Positions 17,332 to 27,988 are shown, counted from the first letter of the stretch. The stretch is DNA of 64,000 nt from Brevundimonas variabilis (GCF_014199945.1 NZ_JACHOR010000001.1:868001-932000); one strand, 5' to 3'. Translations and numbers: made by a program. The notes: generated by a model from the sequence alone, not told the origin.

Positions 17332-18663
17332 TCAGTCTCCCAGGGTCACGACCAGCATTTCCCCGTTGCGTTCTGCGCCGAGTTCGAAAGCTTCTGACGA
17401 CGTCCCGAGCGCCAGTCCGAGCGCCGCGAGATCGGCAACAGGGGTCTTGTCGACGGACCGGACGCGATCGCCGGCTCTCAATCTCTGTACGGCGGCCTGC
17501 GACCCCGCTTCGACCGACGCCACGATCACGCCGTCGGCGTCGTCACGGAACTGGGCACCGGAAACCTGGATGGCAGCGGGACCGACAACCAGACGCGGCA
17601 CCGAAGGATCGGCCACGATCATCGATGTGGTCAGGTCTCGGCCGTCGCGCATGAAGGTCAGCTCAAGCCGTGTTCCGGGCGGGGCGATGCCGACTGTGGC
17701 CAGCACGGATCCGGCATTGGCGACGGGCCGGTTCTGGATACGGGCGATGATATCGCCGCTGCGCAATCCGGCGCCCTCGGCGGGCGAGCCGGGCGCGACA
17801 TCCTCGACAATGGCACCCCGGACGATGCCGAGGCTTAGATCCCGCGCGCGTTCGGCCGTCAGCGACCCCAGGATCGCGCCGATCTGGCCCCGGCTGACCG
17901 CACCGTTCTCACGGATCTGGTCGACGACAAAGGTCATGATCCGGGTCGGCACGGCAAAGGCGATCCCATCGTTGCCACCGCTTCCGCCCAGAAGGCCGCC
18001 CCCGCCGGAAAGGATTGCCGTATTGATGCCGATCAGTCGTCCGCGACTGTCCAGCAACGGCCCGCCCGAGTTGCCCGAGTTCACGGCGGCGTCGGTCTGG
18101 ATATAGTCCTCGACCGCATCGCCGAGGCCGGATCGCCCAAGGCCCGAGATCACGCCCATCGTCAGCGTCTGGTCCAGGCCCAGGGGATAGCCGACGGCAA
18201 AGGCCAGGTCGCCGGTCCTCAGTGTGTCCGAATTGACGGTCTCGACCTGCGACAGGCCCTCGGCCTCGATCTTCAGCACGGCGATGTCGGTCGCCTTGTC
18301 CGTACCGACCAGGACCGCATCGAACAGCCGGCCATTGGTCAGATCGACGGTGAATTTCGTCCCGTTCTCGACCACGTGATTGTTGGTGACGATGATGCCC
18401 TGGGCCGCGTCGATGATGACGCCCGACCCCCCGGAGATCGGCTTGGGCTCGGTCTCGCCGGTCGTCGGTCCGCGTGACTGGCCCAGGGTGGTGACCTGAA
18501 CCACAGCGGGAAGGGACCGTTCCAGCCCGGCGGCAAAGGTGAATACGCCCCGCTGGGCGTCATAGGGGAAGGGGGCCGGAGGCGTCTGCGCCGCCACCGT
18601 CCCGGACTGGGCCAGCAGCAGGACAACGCCGGCCGCGCCGCTCAGGAGATGGAAAGCCCGCAT
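17332..18663 (-). CDS. HtrA/DegP-family periplasmic serine protease
   Basis: A 443-residue exported protease with two PDZ domains. The start ATG 18663 opens a signal peptide (MRAFHLLSGAAGVVLLLAQ) cleaved near VAA-QTP. The catalytic triad is visible: His in IVTNNHVVEN, Asp in ATDIAVLKI, Ser in AVNSGNSGGPLLDSRGR. The first PDZ (GIVRGAIVEDVAPGSPAEGAGLRSGD) is canonical and the second is degenerate (VIVASVEAGSQAAVQRLRAGD). It probably acts in envelope protein quality control. An ATG-less N-terminal extension of ten residues is not needed. Confidence 0.92.
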   Translation of the reverse strand: MRAFHLLSGAAGVVLLLAQSGTVAAQTPPAPFPYDAQRGVFTFAAGLERSLPAVVQVTTLGQSRGPTTGETEPKPISGGSGVIIDAAQGIIVTNNHVVENGTKFTVDLTNGRLFDAVLVGTDKATDIAVLKIEAEGLSQVETVNSDTLRTGDLAFAVGYPLGLDQTLTMGVISGLGRSGLGDAVEDYIQTDAAVNSGNSGGPLLDSRGRLIGINTAILSGGGGLLGGSGGNDGIAFAVPTRIMTFVVDQIRENGAVSRGQIGAILGSLTAERARDLSLGIVRGAIVEDVAPGSPAEGAGLRSGDIIARIQNRPVANAGSVLATVGIAPPGTRLELTFMRDGRDLTTSMIVADPSVPRLVVGPAAIQVSGAQFRDDADGVIVASVEAGSQAAVQRLRAGDRVRSVDKTPVADLAALGLALGTSSEAFELGAERNGEMLVVTLGD

Positions 18664-18838
18664 GGTCTGCTCCCGGATCATTCCGCCGGGCAACGAGCCC
18701 GGTGTCGACCAAGCCTAGCGGTAGAATTCGTCGATGACGACGGTGAAGATGAACTGTGCGATCCTTTCTGCCCCAGATGCGTTGTGAGACGCTGGATCAC
18801 GGATAGCCTCCGGCCAGATCACACTCAAAGGAACAACC

Positions 18839-19612
18839 ATGAAGGCTCTTGTGCCCCTCGTGCTGGCCGGAACGGCCATGGCAGCCTGCCAGACCGCACC
18901 CGCCGCCAATGCGGGATTTCTAAGCCAGTACGACGGCCTGGCCGTTCGCGAGGGCACGCTGCGCGCATCGATCCGGGAACGGCGCGACGACGCGGCTGCC
19001 GCCCGGATCGATCGGGTCTATCTCGAGCCGGCGGTTCTTGTCGGCCCGGTTGGCGCCGACCTGTCTGACATGGAAAGACAGGCCGTATTGCGCGAGGTTG
19101 ATCGCCAGGTCTGCTATGAAGTCAGCGAGCGTTTTGGTCTGAGTACAGTCGCCAATGGCGCGGCACGGGTGCGGGTCGGCGTGGTCGGGATCGATGCGAC
19201 CGGACAGGCGGGATCCGGCGTTGCAGCCGTGGCCAATATCCTGATCCCCGGTCCGGGGACGCTGCGGGTCCCCGGGACGACCGGCGGCCTTGCGGCGGAG
19301 GCGGAGCTGGTGAGCGCTCAGGGGCAACAGGTCGCCGCTCTCGCCTGGGCCCGAAACGCCAATGTTGTCGGGACGGACTCGCCCTCCCTTTCGCGCGTCG
19401 GCGATGCGCTTCAGATGGCCGAGCCGTTTGGTGACGCCGTGGGGGATGCGATCTCTACGGCAGACCGACCTGTGCGCCCGATCGGAGAGCCCGACCCGTG
19501 CGCCGTCTATGGTCCACGCACCCAGGCAGCCGGGTTCCTGACCCGCCTGGTGACCGGGGTCTATGTGCCGGAGGTCAATACCGGCAGCCGGCCGGCGCCC
19601 GAGCCAAAATAG
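18839..19612 (+). CDS. DUF3313-type lipoprotein
   Basis: A 257-residue protein with a lipoprotein signal (MKALVPLVLAGTAMAACQTA, lipobox AMAAC). The segment LSQYDGLAVREGTLRASI and IDRVYLEPAVLVG fit the DUF3313 family of outer-membrane lipoproteins of unknown function. A glycine- and alanine-rich middle (ANILIPGPGTLRVPGTTGG) resembles membrane-associated or bacteriocin-like hairpins. It starts after AAGGAACAACC and is divergent from the htrA-like gene. Confidence 0.75.
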   Translation: MKALVPLVLAGTAMAACQTAPAANAGFLSQYDGLAVREGTLRASIRERRDDAAAARIDRVYLEPAVLVGPVGADLSDMERQAVLREVDRQVCYEVSERFGLSTVANGAARVRVGVVGIDATGQAGSGVAAVANILIPGPGTLRVPGTTGGLAAEAELVSAQGQQVAALAWARNANVVGTDSPSLSRVGDALQMAEPFGDAVGDAISTADRPVRPIGEPDPCAVYGPRTQAAGFLTRLVTGVYVPEVNTGSRPAPEPK

Positions 19613-19639
19613 ACATCGCCAACGGGCGGTCGGCCGGCG

Positions 19640-20605
19640 TCAGCCAAGGTCGGCCGCCATGCGTCTGGCCATCTGTGCGCCTGATTGCCAGGCATCCTCC
19701 ACCCTCGGTCCGATCAGCCAGTCCCCGCAAGCCCCCAGACCGATGTCCGGTTTCCAGAGCGAGCCCCTGCCGGCATGTCCCGACCGGGCGAAACGCCAGC
19801 GGTGGGTCATCCGGATGGAAGGTTCGGGCAAGGCGATCCCGAGCCGTGCGGACAGCGCCGCCATCATGCGGGTTCCAACCCCGTCGGGCAGGGCCTCCAG
19901 ATGTTCGGCTGACCAGGTCGCACCGGCCTGAATGACCCAGGTTTCTGTCTCGCCACGCCCCGGTTTGCTGCTGTTGCGGGCGGCCCATCCGAGCGCATCC
20001 TCATCCCTGCCCCGGATACAGTCCTCTCCCGTTGCCAGCGGCTCCGAAAAGGCCAGCATCAGGGTCCAGCACGGTGCGCTGAGTGTGGCGCGGGCGAGGG
20101 CGGCGAAAGGATCGTTGACCGCGTCAAGCAGGTCCGCTGTCTGCTCGGCGGGCAGGGCCGTGACGACGGCATCGGCGGAGACGACACTGTCATCGTCCAG
20201 CCCGGCGGCCCAGCCCGTCGCCGTGCGTGATAGGGCCGTGACCCGGGTACCCCAGTGGACCTCCAGGTCACTGGCCATGGCCTTCAGCGGGGCGTTCATC
20301 GCGGGCATCCCGACCCACGCCTCTTCGCCCGCTGCGGCCCAGGGTGCGACGATGCCTGCATCCGCCCATCGCCGGACCTGCGCCTGAAAGTCGGGGTCTC
20401 TTGCGGAGAAATACTGGGCACCGTGGTCGAAGGTGACGTCGCCCATCGGCGTGGTGATCCGGCGCGCCGCCATCCGTCCACCCGCACCACGGCCCTTGTC
20501 CAGCAGGACCACCTTGTGGCCTGCCGACTGAAGCCCCTGCCCGCAGGCCAGCCCGGCCATTCCGGCCCCGATGATGATGACTGATGCCAAGGCGGGTTCC
20601 TGCAC
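19640..20605 (-). CDS. FAD-dependent amine-oxidase-like oxidoreductase
   Basis: A 321-residue flavoprotein. The Rossmann motif [21 protein letters not shown] and the following [16 protein letters not shown] bind [18 protein letters not shown] and the C-terminal [20 protein letters not shown] match the RenX/NAD(P)-FAD oxidoreductase group related to monoamine oxidases. The substrate is unknown. The start is a GTG at 20605; no in-frame ATG precedes the Rossmann motif. Confidence 0.85.
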   Translation of the reverse strand: MQEPALASVIIIGAGMAGLACGQGLQSAGHKVVLLDKGRGAGGRMAARRITTPMGDVTFDHGAQYFSARDPDFQAQVRRWADAGIVAPWAAAGEEAWVGMPAMNAPLKAMASDLEVHWGTRVTALSRTATGWAAGLDDDSVVSADAVVTALPAEQTADLLDAVNDPFAALARATLSAPCWTLMLAFSEPLATGEDCIRGRDEDALGWAARNSSKPGRGETETWVIQAGATWSAEHLEALPDGVGTRMMAALSARLGIALPEPSIRMTHRWRFARSGHAGRGSLWKPDIGLGACGDWLIGPRVEDAWQSGAQMARRMAADLG

Positions 20606-20652
20606 CGATGCCAGGAGACGGGCGTTCTATTGGGTAGAGGCTGTGCAGGAAA

Positions 20653-20729
20653 TGGCGCACCCGAGAGGATTCGAACCTCTGACCCCTGCCTTCGGAGGGC
20701 AGTACTCTATCCAGCTGAGCTACGGGTGC
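20653..20729 (-). tRNA. tRNA-Arg (anticodon CCG)
   Basis: On the minus strand a 77-nt cloverleaf begins GCACCCG and ends CGGGTGC-G-CCA. The anticodon stem CTGCC/GGCAG encloses loop CTCCGAA with anticodon CCG, reading CGG. The T loop is GGTTCGAATCC, and the CCA end is encoded. Confidence 0.95.
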
Positions 20730-20821
20730 GTCGGCCGACCGCAAGGCCGGGACGGAGGTTCCTACAGCAGGACGACCCCCGTCTCAATCCGGATCGGCAA
20801 GAATCCTTCCTGTGCCGCGGT

Positions 20822-22057
20822 CTACTGGACGGCGAGGCGGACCAGCTTGCCGTCTTCCTCGTCCGTGATGGCCCAGACGGCTCCATCGGCGCCGACGGCG
20901 ACGTCGCGGATGCGCGATCCGAGACCGACCAGCAGCCGCTCCTCGCCGACCACCCGGTCATTCTCGATCACCAGCCGGGCGATATGCTTTTCCTTGAGCC
21001 CGGCGACCAGCAGATTGCCGGACCAGGCGGGGAACATCGAACCCGTGTAGAAGGTCATTCCGCCGGGCGCGATCACCGGATCCCAGTAATAGACCGGCTG
21101 TTCGGTGCCTTCCTTGGCCGTCACGCCGGCATTGATGGCACCGCCGCGATACTCGATCCCGTAGGCGACGTCCGGCCAGCCGTAGTTGGCCCCGGCCTTG
21201 TCGAGATTGACCTCGTCGCCGCCGCGTGTGCCATGCTCGACCGTCCAGGCCGCACCGGTCCCGGGCTGGATCGCGACGCCCTGCGCATTCCTGTGCCCGA
21301 GCGACCAGATTTCCGGCAGGGCCCCGGCCTGGCCGACGAAGGGATTGTCACGCGGCACGGAGCCATCGGCATTGATCCGGATCGTCTTGCCCATGTGCGA
21401 GCCGAGATCCTGGGCCTGCGGGCGCATCGGGGCATCGGAGCGTTCGCCCAGGGTGATGAACAGGTGCCCGGCCGGGTCGAAGGCCAGCGAGGATCCGAAA
21501 TGCTTGTCCCCGTCATAGGCCGGCAGGGCGCGGAAGATGACGCTTGCGTTCTGGACGCTGCGGCCGTCGGCCGACAGGACCCCGCGTGCTACCGAGGTCG
21601 CATTGCCGCCCGTGCGGGGCTCGGAGAAGCTCCAGTAGATCATCCGGTCCTGGGCGAAGTCAGGGCCGATGACGACGTCCAGAAGCCCGCCCTGCCCGCG
21701 GGCCACAACCGGCGGCAAGCCCGTCACGGGCTCGCTGATCTGGCCCTGGGCCGTGACGATTCGAAGCCGTCCGGGTTTTTCGGTCACCAGCCAGGATCCG
21801 TCCGGCATCTGGGCCAGGCCCCAGGGATCGACGAGGCCCGAAGCCACGATGCTGTGAGCCATGGAGACGTCCGACTGGACCGAAGGTGCCCGGGTCTGGT
21901 TCGCGAAGGCCGGAGACTGGCCTGCCCCCTCGGGCGGACGGGTTTCGAGCGGGGCACCGGTGGATCCACCGCGTGCGTCCTGAGGGGCACTGCTGGCACC
22001 GCAGGCGCTTGCCAGAACCAGGAGGGAGGCGGAGGCGGCGAGGATGATCGGGCGCAT
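20822..22057 (-). CDS. PQQ-dependent aldose sugar dehydrogenase, lipoprotein
   Basis: A 411-residue six-bladed beta-propeller oxidoreductase of the YliI/soluble glucose dehydrogenase family. Start ATG 22057 gives a lipoprotein signal with lipobox LASAC. Signatures are [71 protein letters not shown] and [11 protein letters not shown], followed by the GANYGWP motif. It probably oxidises sugars at the periplasmic side using PQQ. An upstream reading beyond 22057 lacks a signal peptide. Confidence 0.9.
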   Translation of the reverse strand: MRPIILAASASLLVLASACGASSAPQDARGGSTGAPLETRPPEGAGQSPAFANQTRAPSVQSDVSMAHSIVASGLVDPWGLAQMPDGSWLVTEKPGRLRIVTAQGQISEPVTGLPPVVARGQGGLLDVVIGPDFAQDRMIYWSFSEPRTGGNATSVARGVLSADGRSVQNASVIFRALPAYDGDKHFGSSLAFDPAGHLFITLGERSDAPMRPQAQDLGSHMGKTIRINADGSVPRDNPFVGQAGALPEIWSLGHRNAQGVAIQPGTGAAWTVEHGTRGGDEVNLDKAGANYGWPDVAYGIEYRGGAINAGVTAKEGTEQPVYYWDPVIAPGGMTFYTGSMFPAWSGNLLVAGLKEKHIARLVIENDRVVGEERLLVGLGSRIRDVAVGADGAVWAITDEEDGKLVRLAVQ

Positions 22058-22242
22058 GAAAGCTCCAGGGGTCAGGGTCGAAACCGGTTCGTGCGAAAAC
22101 GCGACAGTGCGGGTTACCGTTCCCGCTGGCGGTCGTCCAGCTTGCGCGCCATCAGACGGGGATTGGTGCGACTTGAACCCGGGCCCCAGCCTCTGTATAG
22201 GCACGCCTCTCTTGCGCGCAGGTCCGTATGGCCGCGTGCCGG

Positions 22243-22319
22243 GGCTGGGTAGCTCAGATGGTTAGAGCGGTGGATTCATAACCCACAGGTCGGCGGTTCG
22301 ATCCCGCCTCCAGCCACCA
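22243..22319 (+). tRNA. tRNA with anticodon CAT, elongator Met (or Ile2)
   Basis: A 77-nt cloverleaf runs from GGCTGGG to CCA, with D-loop AGCTCAGATGGTTAGAGC, anticodon loop TTCATAA and T arm GGCGG-TTCGATC-CCGCC. The acceptor stem has one G-T wobble and the anticodon stem has a mismatch at its loop end. It is elongator Met by overall form; a lysidine-modified tRNA-Ile2 cannot be excluded by eye. Confidence 0.88.
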
Positions 22320-22740
22320 AAAACTTCCGATAATTCATCAGTCTGAACGACCCCGCTGGGCGAGCGCAGATCTCGAGCGATCCGGGTGAGACGCCGGTAC
22401 AGACGGCCTTCAAGGTCTCGATCAAGCCCGTCTCCCTGACTTCGATCCTGACCGTCATCGATCTGATCGTGGGAACGGCGCAGGGCGATGACGCTGTTGC
22501 TTTGCCCCGGACCTTTTACGCCGCCGGACAAGCTTGCGCGCAAGATGGCCTGGTGTCGACGGAGCAGCGACTTTCTACCTATTCCGCCGGTAAGGATTTT
22601 TTACCGCATCTCGACCCAAAATGGGGACGTTGGCACCGCTTCGTTCGGGTCGACCTTTAAGCTGGGCATCGTCCTGTCCGACCGCCCGACCAGTACGCTT
22701 GCGTTTGAAAATCAAAACCGCCGTTTGTGAGGTCTTTGCC
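22320..22740. other. Intergenic region between tRNA and chemoreceptor gene
   Basis: A 421-bp region without a convincing gene. It contains a short hairpin CGGTAA-ggatttt-TTACCG near 22590 and an imperfect inverted repeat GTTTGA-aaa-TCAAAA just before the receptor gene. No clear promoter was found; a TGGCAC at 22631 was tested as a sigma-54 site and rejected. Confidence 0.4.
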
Positions 22741-24684
22741 GTGAAGCTGCTCGAAGACTCGAAGATTGCCGCCAAGATCCTGACCCTGATCGTCATGGTA
22801 TCCCTGATCGGCTTGGCCGGGGTGGCCTACTGCGCCCTGAAGATGAAGGAAATTGACGCGCAGTATACGGTGCTGCTCGACAACAATGCCGGGTCGCAGA
22901 TCGCGATGGCCAGGGTCGCAGGCAACCTCGCGGGAATGAGCTACGCGACATACAAGGCGCTGAACTACGAAGGTGACAGCCCACAGGCGCGGGCGTCGGC
23001 AGAGTGGTTCAACAACATGAAGTCGCTCACGGACGAAAGAATTGCGACGGCGAAAGAGCTCCGCCCCGAACTGGCGAGCGAGATCGAGGGCTTCTCGGAT
23101 CGGGTAACGAAGATCGAGGCCCTGCTGGTCCCCGCCATGGCCGCCGGTCTTCGCAACGAGAACGATGCTGCGTTCAGCCTGCTGCAACAATCGGATCCGG
23201 AAGTCGTCAAATTCGACTCGGACATACGCGCCTGGATCAATGAACAGGTCACCGTGAACCAGGCTGCCTCCGATGCCATGACGGCCGACATCAACACCAC
23301 GATCATGACCACGATGATCGGCATGCTCGCTGCGCTCGCTACGGGCATCGCCGGAGGAATCCTGGTCTCGTCCAAGGGCATCACGGGCCCGCTGAACCGG
23401 CTGGGCGAGCGGATGAAGGCCCTCGCGGCCGGCGATCTGACCGTTGAGGTCGAAGGCCAGCACCGCAAGGACGAGGTCGGGATCATGGCCAAGGCCGTAC
23501 AGGTGTTCAAGGACGCCGGCATCCGCGCCCGCGCGGTCGAAGCCGAAGCCAAGGCCACCCGTGAAGCCGCCGAAGCCGAGCGTCTGCAGAACCAGCTTCT
23601 GTCCGAGGAAAGCGCCGAACGTCAGGCCGCCGTGGTCGAAGCCCTGGCCGTCGGTCTGGACGGCGTGTCCAAGGGCGATCTGACGGTTCAGCTGACCCAG
23701 GCCTTCCCCGCCGACTATGTGAAGCTGCAGCAGGACTTCAACGGTGCCATCGGCCAGCTGCGCGAAGCCATGGCGGCGGTGGTGACCAATGTCTCGGCCA
23801 TCCGCGCCGGTTCAGAAGAGATCGCCTCGGCCTCGGACGACCTGTCCAAGCGGACCGAACAGCAGGCCGCAAGCCTGGAGGAGACGGCCGCCGCGCTGGA
23901 ACAGATCACGGTGACCGTCAAACGCACGGCCTCGGGCTCGCAACAGGCGGCCCAGGCCGTGGCCTCCGCCAAGGGCGACGCCCAGTCGTCCGGAGAGGTG
24001 GTGCAGCGTGCCATCGCGGCCATGGGCCAGATCGAGAAATCCTCGTCCGAGATCAACCAGATCATCGGGGTGATCGACGAGATCGCCTTCCAGACCAATC
24101 TTCTGGCGCTCAACGCCGGTGTGGAGGCGGCCCGGGCAGGCGATGCCGGTCGCGGCTTTGCGGTGGTGGCCCAGGAAGTGCGGGCGCTGGCCCAGCGCTC
24201 GGCAGAAGCCGCCAAGGAGATCAAGGGCCTGATCTCGACGTCGGGTCAGCAGGTCAGCCAGGGCGTGTCGCTCGTCGGTGAAACCGGACAGAGCCTCAAC
24301 CGCATCATGGAACAGGTCGTAGCGATCGATGGACTGGTCTCCGAAATCAGCGCCTCGGCCCAGGAACAGGCGTCGAGCCTCAGCCAGGTCAATACCGCCG
24401 TCAACCAGATGGACCAGATGGTCCAGCAGAACGCGGCCATGGTCGAGGAATCCACCGCTGCCTCCCATTCGCTCAAGAGCGAGGCCGGAGAACTCGACGC
24501 GCTGGTGTCGCGCTTCAAGGTCGGCAACGCCAGCGTCGCCGGACGGTCGAACCCGGTGCACGCTGCCCAGGCCCGTATCGCGGCCTATGCCCGGCCGGCC
24601 GGCAATGCAGCCGCTGCGTCCCGCCCGGCTCTGCGCTCGGTCGGAAACGCTGCCGTCAAGGCTGACGAATGGGAGGAATTCTGA
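22741..24684 (+). CDS. Methyl-accepting chemotaxis protein
   Basis: A 647-residue transmembrane chemoreceptor from GTG 22741 (GAGG upstream). The first membrane helix is [21 protein letters not shown] and the second is [18 protein letters not shown] near residue 195. Between them is an approximately 165-residue periplasmic helical sensor. A HAMP region follows ([19 protein letters not shown]), then a second HAMP-like segment and the signalling hairpin with the invariant tip [21 protein letters not shown]. The C-terminus DEWEEF matches the WxxF pentapeptide that tethers CheR/CheB. A CheW gene follows immediately. Confidence 0.96.
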   Translation: MKLLEDSKIAAKILTLIVMVSLIGLAGVAYCALKMKEIDAQYTVLLDNNAGSQIAMARVAGNLAGMSYATYKALNYEGDSPQARASAEWFNNMKSLTDERIATAKELRPELASEIEGFSDRVTKIEALLVPAMAAGLRNENDAAFSLLQQSDPEVVKFDSDIRAWINEQVTVNQAASDAMTADINTTIMTTMIGMLAALATGIAGGILVSSKGITGPLNRLGERMKALAAGDLTVEVEGQHRKDEVGIMAKAVQVFKDAGIRARAVEAEAKATREAAEAERLQNQLLSEESAERQAAVVEALAVGLDGVSKGDLTVQLTQAFPADYVKLQQDFNGAIGQLREAMAAVVTNVSAIRAGSEEIASASDDLSKRTEQQAASLEETAAALEQITVTVKRTASGSQQAAQAVASAKGDAQSSGEVVQRAIAAMGQIEKSSSEINQIIGVIDEIAFQTNLLALNAGVEAARAGDAGRGFAVVAQEVRALAQRSAEAAKEIKGLISTSGQQVSQGVSLVGETGQSLNRIMEQVVAIDGLVSEISASAQEQASSLSQVNTAVNQMDQMVQQNAAMVEESTAASHSLKSEAGELDALVSRFKVGNASVAGRSNPVHAAQARIAAYARPAGNAAAASRPALRSVGNAAVKADEWEEF

Positions 24685-24686
24685 CC

Positions 24687-25169
24687 ATGACGCCTTTTGA
24701 AACCGAGGTCGCTGGTCCGGGAACGGGCGGCATGCTGGAGCTGATTTCGTTCGAGATCGGGGGGCAGGAATACTGCATCGACGTTCGCTCGGTGCGCGAG
24801 ATCCGGGGCTGGACCGCGACCACGCCCATGCCTCAGACGCCGGATTACATCCTCGGGGTCATCAACCTGCGCGGCGCAGTGATGCCGGTCCTTGATCTGC
24901 GCTGCCGCCTGGGTCTGGGCCGGACCGAGCCCTCAAGCCGCCACGTCATCGTCGTGATCCAGCACGGCCCCCGCATGGCCGGTGTTCTGGTCGACGGCGT
25001 GCAGGAGACCTTCCAGCTGGACGCAAGTCTGCTCCAGGCCCCGCCCGCCATGGATTCCGATGCCAACGACCGCTTTGTCGATGCGATCATCCCCCTCGAA
25101 GGCCGCATGCTGAGCCGCCTGGTCGTCGGATCGCTCTTGCCGCTGGAAGCCCACGCCGAAGCGGCCTGA
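24687..25169 (+). CDS. cheW: Chemotaxis coupling protein CheW
   Basis: A 160-residue adaptor that links receptors to the kinase CheA. The family pattern is clear: LISFEIGGQEYCIDVRSVREIRG, PDYILGVINLRGAVMPVLDLRCRLGL, and VLVDGVQETFQL. The start ATG 24687 follows GGGAGGA, two bases after the receptor stop; the in-frame ATG 24669 inside the receptor gene is less likely. The pair probably forms a dedicated receptor-adaptor unit. No CheA gene is in the window. Confidence 0.94.
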   Translation: MTPFETEVAGPGTGGMLELISFEIGGQEYCIDVRSVREIRGWTATTPMPQTPDYILGVINLRGAVMPVLDLRCRLGLGRTEPSSRHVIVVIQHGPRMAGVLVDGVQETFQLDASLLQAPPAMDSDANDRFVDAIIPLEGRMLSRLVVGSLLPLEAHAEAA

Positions 25170-25274
25170 CGATCGAAGGGCATGTTCGCCCGAACATCAG
25201 CGAGGTCGCATGTCTGCCGGAGCCAAACGCCTCGCGGGCCTGCGTCTGATTTCTGCCCGCTCTGCCGACGGCTA

Positions 25275-26045
25275 TCAAATACCGGCGTACCACTCGTAAC
25301 CGCGGTCGGGCCAGTAGCCGCCATTGCCGCCCTGGATGTCGGCGAAACTGTCGACCACCTCGATCCGGCGGATGTATTTGGCCTGTTTGTAGCCGAGCTG
25401 GCGCTCGACCCGCAGGCGCAGCGGGGCCCCGTGGGGGACGCCCAGGGTCTGGCCGTTCATGTCATAGGCCAGCAGGGTCTGCGGATGCCGCGCGTCGATC
25501 AGGTCGATGCTCTCGTAGTAGCGCGGGCCATCCTCGGTCTGGGTCAGGGCGTCGAAGCAGTGGAAGACGACGTACCGCGCTTCGGGCCTCATCCCCGCCT
25601 CGTCCAGCAAGGTCTCCAGCCGGACACCGGTCCATTCCCCGATGGCAGTCCAGCCTTCGACGCAATCGTGTTTGGTGATCTGGGTCCGGCTCGGGCGGGT
25701 GCGTAGCTCGTCCAGCGAAAGCGACAGGGGCCGCTCAACGAGACCGTCGACCACCAGCCGGTAGTCGGCAAAGTCACCGTCACGCAAGGCCACATAGTCG
25801 GCAGCAGCGGGCGAGATCGACCCGTTCGGCTTGAAGTCCGGCGAGATCTCGGCCCGACTGTATTCGGGGGCCAGGGCGTCGCGGGGCAGGATGAGCCTTT
25901 GTGCGCGATAGGTCAGGGCCTCGGCCGAAATCTTGAGGCGTTCGCCAAACGCGATGCCGCGTTCGCAGCCCGCGAGGGCCAGGACGCCGGCCGTGGCCAT
26001 GGCGCGACCCAGCCAGGACCGGCGCGAGAGCAGGGCGTCTGTCAT
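25275..26045 (-). CDS. Molybdopterin-dependent oxidoreductase (sulfite oxidase fold)
   Basis: A 256-residue exported Mo enzyme of the sulfite oxidase/MsrP superfamily. The N-terminus SRRSWLGRAM looks like a Tat signal, with a following lipobox-like ALAGC. The Mo-binding cysteine lies in ITKHDCVEGWTAIGEW; other family blocks are GVRLETLLDEAG and GVPHGAPLRLRVERQLGYKQAKYIRRIEV split across the C-terminal half. Its start overlaps the stop of the upstream cytochrome gene (ATGA), so the two form a redox pair. The substrate is unknown; a sulfoxide is plausible. Confidence 0.88.
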   Translation of the reverse strand: MTDALLSRRSWLGRAMATAGVLALAGCERGIAFGERLKISAEALTYRAQRLILPRDALAPEYSRAEISPDFKPNGSISPAAADYVALRDGDFADYRLVVDGLVERPLSLSLDELRTRPSRTQITKHDCVEGWTAIGEWTGVRLETLLDEAGMRPEARYVVFHCFDALTQTEDGPRYYESIDLIDARHPQTLLAYDMNGQTLGVPHGAPLRLRVERQLGYKQAKYIRRIEVVDSFADIQGGNGGYWPDRGYEWYAGI

Positions 26046-26827
26046 GACTGGCCTCCATCATGGGGTCGGTTGGGCTCGATCACGAACCAGCCGGTGATCA
26101 TCGCCCGCATGTTGTTGAACAGCCCGGTCCAGATCACCAGGCCCACGTGGATGACGATGAAGCCGACGATCAAGGCCGCTGATATGAAATGCAGGGTGCG
26201 GGCGGACTGTCGGCCCCCCATGAGGTCGAGGAGCACCCCGCCGATCGCGTTGAAGCCCGGTGACATCGACAGACCGGTGATCAGCATCATCGGCAGGATG
26301 ACGAGGATCATCGTCACATAGGTCAGCTTCTGGATGACATTATAGGTCCGGGCGTGGTCGTCCTTGGGGAAGTCGAAGCGGGCATGTTCGACGACCGAGG
26401 GCCAGAACCCCTTGAGATCGGACAGGGTCGGCCAGAGCCGACGTCCGAAACGGCCTGTGACGAAGCCATAGATCAGGTAGGCGAGGCCGTTCAGCACGAA
26501 CAGCCAGGCGAAGAAGAAGTGCCAATGGCGGGCCTCTGCCAGGTTGCGACCCTGGGGGATCAGCAGCCAGTTCGGGATGGTCGGGATGCTGACCCAGGGA
26601 TCGGCAAAGGTGGACCGGATGCCCCAGTAGAGATGTGGATGGGCCAGCAGGATGTTCAGCCCGCTCATGATCAGGATGACGACGGCGATGACGTTCAGCC
26701 AGTGGCTGACACGAACCAGCGGCGGATGACGATAGGTCAGGCTGCGCCCGCCTGGCAGGGGCTTGTCCGCGCGCCGTCCGGTATCGGGGACGGAATTCGG
26801 CGTCTGGTCTGCTGCCTGGTCGGTCAT
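26042..26827 (-). CDS. Cytochrome b/b6-type membrane subunit
   Basis: A 261-residue membrane protein starting at ATG 26827. Several hydrophobic helices carry histidines suited to haem b ligation: RVSHWLNVIAVVILIMSGLNIL, HWHFFFAWLFVLNGLAYLIYGF, and TLHFISAALIVGFIVIHVGLVI. It belongs to the cytochrome b561/Ni-Fe hydrogenase b-type family rather than the YedZ/MsrQ family. It probably passes quinol electrons to the overlapping molybdopterin enzyme. Confidence 0.87.
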   Translation of the reverse strand: MTDQAADQTPNSVPDTGRRADKPLPGGRSLTYRHPPLVRVSHWLNVIAVVILIMSGLNILLAHPHLYWGIRSTFADPWVSIPTIPNWLLIPQGRNLAEARHWHFFFAWLFVLNGLAYLIYGFVTGRFGRRLWPTLSDLKGFWPSVVEHARFDFPKDDHARTYNVIQKLTYVTMILVILPMMLITGLSMSPGFNAIGGVLLDLMGGRQSARTLHFISAALIVGFIVIHVGLVIWTGLFNNMRAMITGWFVIEPNRPHDGGQS

Positions 26828-26950
26828 GCCCGTTCCCCCCGGTTCGCCCACGGTCTCATGTCAGAGCCCCGTCTTCAATAACGCTCCAGCGACGGATACG
26901 GTTACAGACCTGATGCATTGATCCGATGACACCGATCGACAGGAGAGGCC

Positions 26951-27988
26951 TTGGCCCAGCAGACCCCCATCAATGTCGGCCTCATCGGCTTTGGCTATGC
27001 CGGACGCACCTTCCATGCCCCGCTGATCGCGGCGACCGAGGGGCTGCGACTGCATTCGATCGTCTCGTCTCAGCCCGAGGCCGTCGGCCGTGCCTGGCCC
27101 GGGGCGCGTGTGATCGCGGACATCGAGCGCCTGTTTGGCGATGGAGGCGTCGATCTGGTGGTGATCGCGACGCCCAATGACCTCCATGCTCCCCTGGCGC
27201 GACGGGCACTGCAGGCGGGCCGGCATGTGGTGGTGGACAAGCCCTTCACTCTGACCGTCGCCGAGGGCCGGGACCTCGCAGCCCTCGCCCGATCGGCAGA
27301 CCGCCTTCTGTCGGTCTTTCACAATCGCCGATGGGATGCCGATTTTATCGCCGTTCGGGCCCTGGTGGAGGCCGGTACGCTCGGAACGATCGGGCGGATG
27401 GAAAGCCGGTTCGACCGGTTCCGACCCGAGCGCCGTGACCGATGGCGCGAGCGAGACACGCCAGGGGCGGGCCTCTGGTACGATCTCGGCCCGCATCTGA
27501 TCGACCAGGCGCTGGTCCTGTTCGGTCGGCCGCTGGCCATCACCGCCGACATCCAGACCCAGCGGGCTGGCGTCGGGGCCGACGACTATGCCCATGCCGT
27601 TCTGCGCTATGCGCGTCGTCGGGTCGTCCTCCACGCGGACATGCTGAGTGCGGTCCAGCCGTTCCGGTTTGCGCTCCATGGCGACCAGGGCAGTTTCCTC
27701 ATCACCGGCCTCGACCCTCAGGAAGATGCCCTGAAGGCGGGTGAAATGCCCGGTGGTGAAGGATGGGGCGTGGATCCGACGCCGGGCACTCTGACGCGCG
27801 CAGACGGTAACGCGGCCTTGCAGCCCGGTCCGCCGGGCGACTATCTGGCCTATTACCGCGCGATCGAGCGGGCCATCCGGGGTCTTGGCCCCAACCCTGT
27901 GCCGCCGGATCAGGCCGTCGCGGTGATGGAGGTGCTGGAGGCCGGCTTCCGGTCGAGCCGGCTGCGCATGGAAATTCGCCTGTCGTGA
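26951..27988 (+). CDS. Gfo/Idh/MocA family oxidoreductase
   Basis: A 345-residue NAD(P)-dependent sugar or polyol oxidoreductase. The Rossmann start INVGLIGFGYAGRTFHAPLI and VIATPNDLHAPLARRAL are standard; the EKP-type catalytic lysine is in VVVDKPFTLT. The C-terminal sheet domain includes FHNRRWDADF and GLWYDLGPHLIDQAL, recalling the YdgJ/YhhX subgroup. The start is TTG 26951 with AGGAG at good spacing. Substrate not identifiable from sequence. Confidence 0.88.
   Translation: MAQQTPINVGLIGFGYAGRTFHAPLIAATEGLRLHSIVSSQPEAVGRAWPGARVIADIERLFGDGGVDLVVIATPNDLHAPLARRALQAGRHVVVDKPFTLTVAEGRDLAALARSADRLLSVFHNRRWDADFIAVRALVEAGTLGTIGRMESRFDRFRPERRDRWRERDTPGAGLWYDLGPHLIDQALVLFGRPLAITADIQTQRAGVGADDYAHAVLRYARRRVVLHADMLSAVQPFRFALHGDQGSFLITGLDPQEDALKAGEMPGGEGWGVDPTPGTLTRADGNAALQPGPPGDYLAYYRAIERAIRGLGPNPVPPDQAVAVMEVLEAGFRSSRLRMEIRLS

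Noticed and set aside
20653-22319. tRNA genes as possible integration sites for an island
   Set aside because: No integrase or repeated tRNA 3' end was seen near either tRNA, and the genes between are conserved types.
22631-22646. TGGCAC as a possible sigma-54 promoter before the chemoreceptor gene
   Set aside because: The -12 element TTGC is absent at the required spacing.
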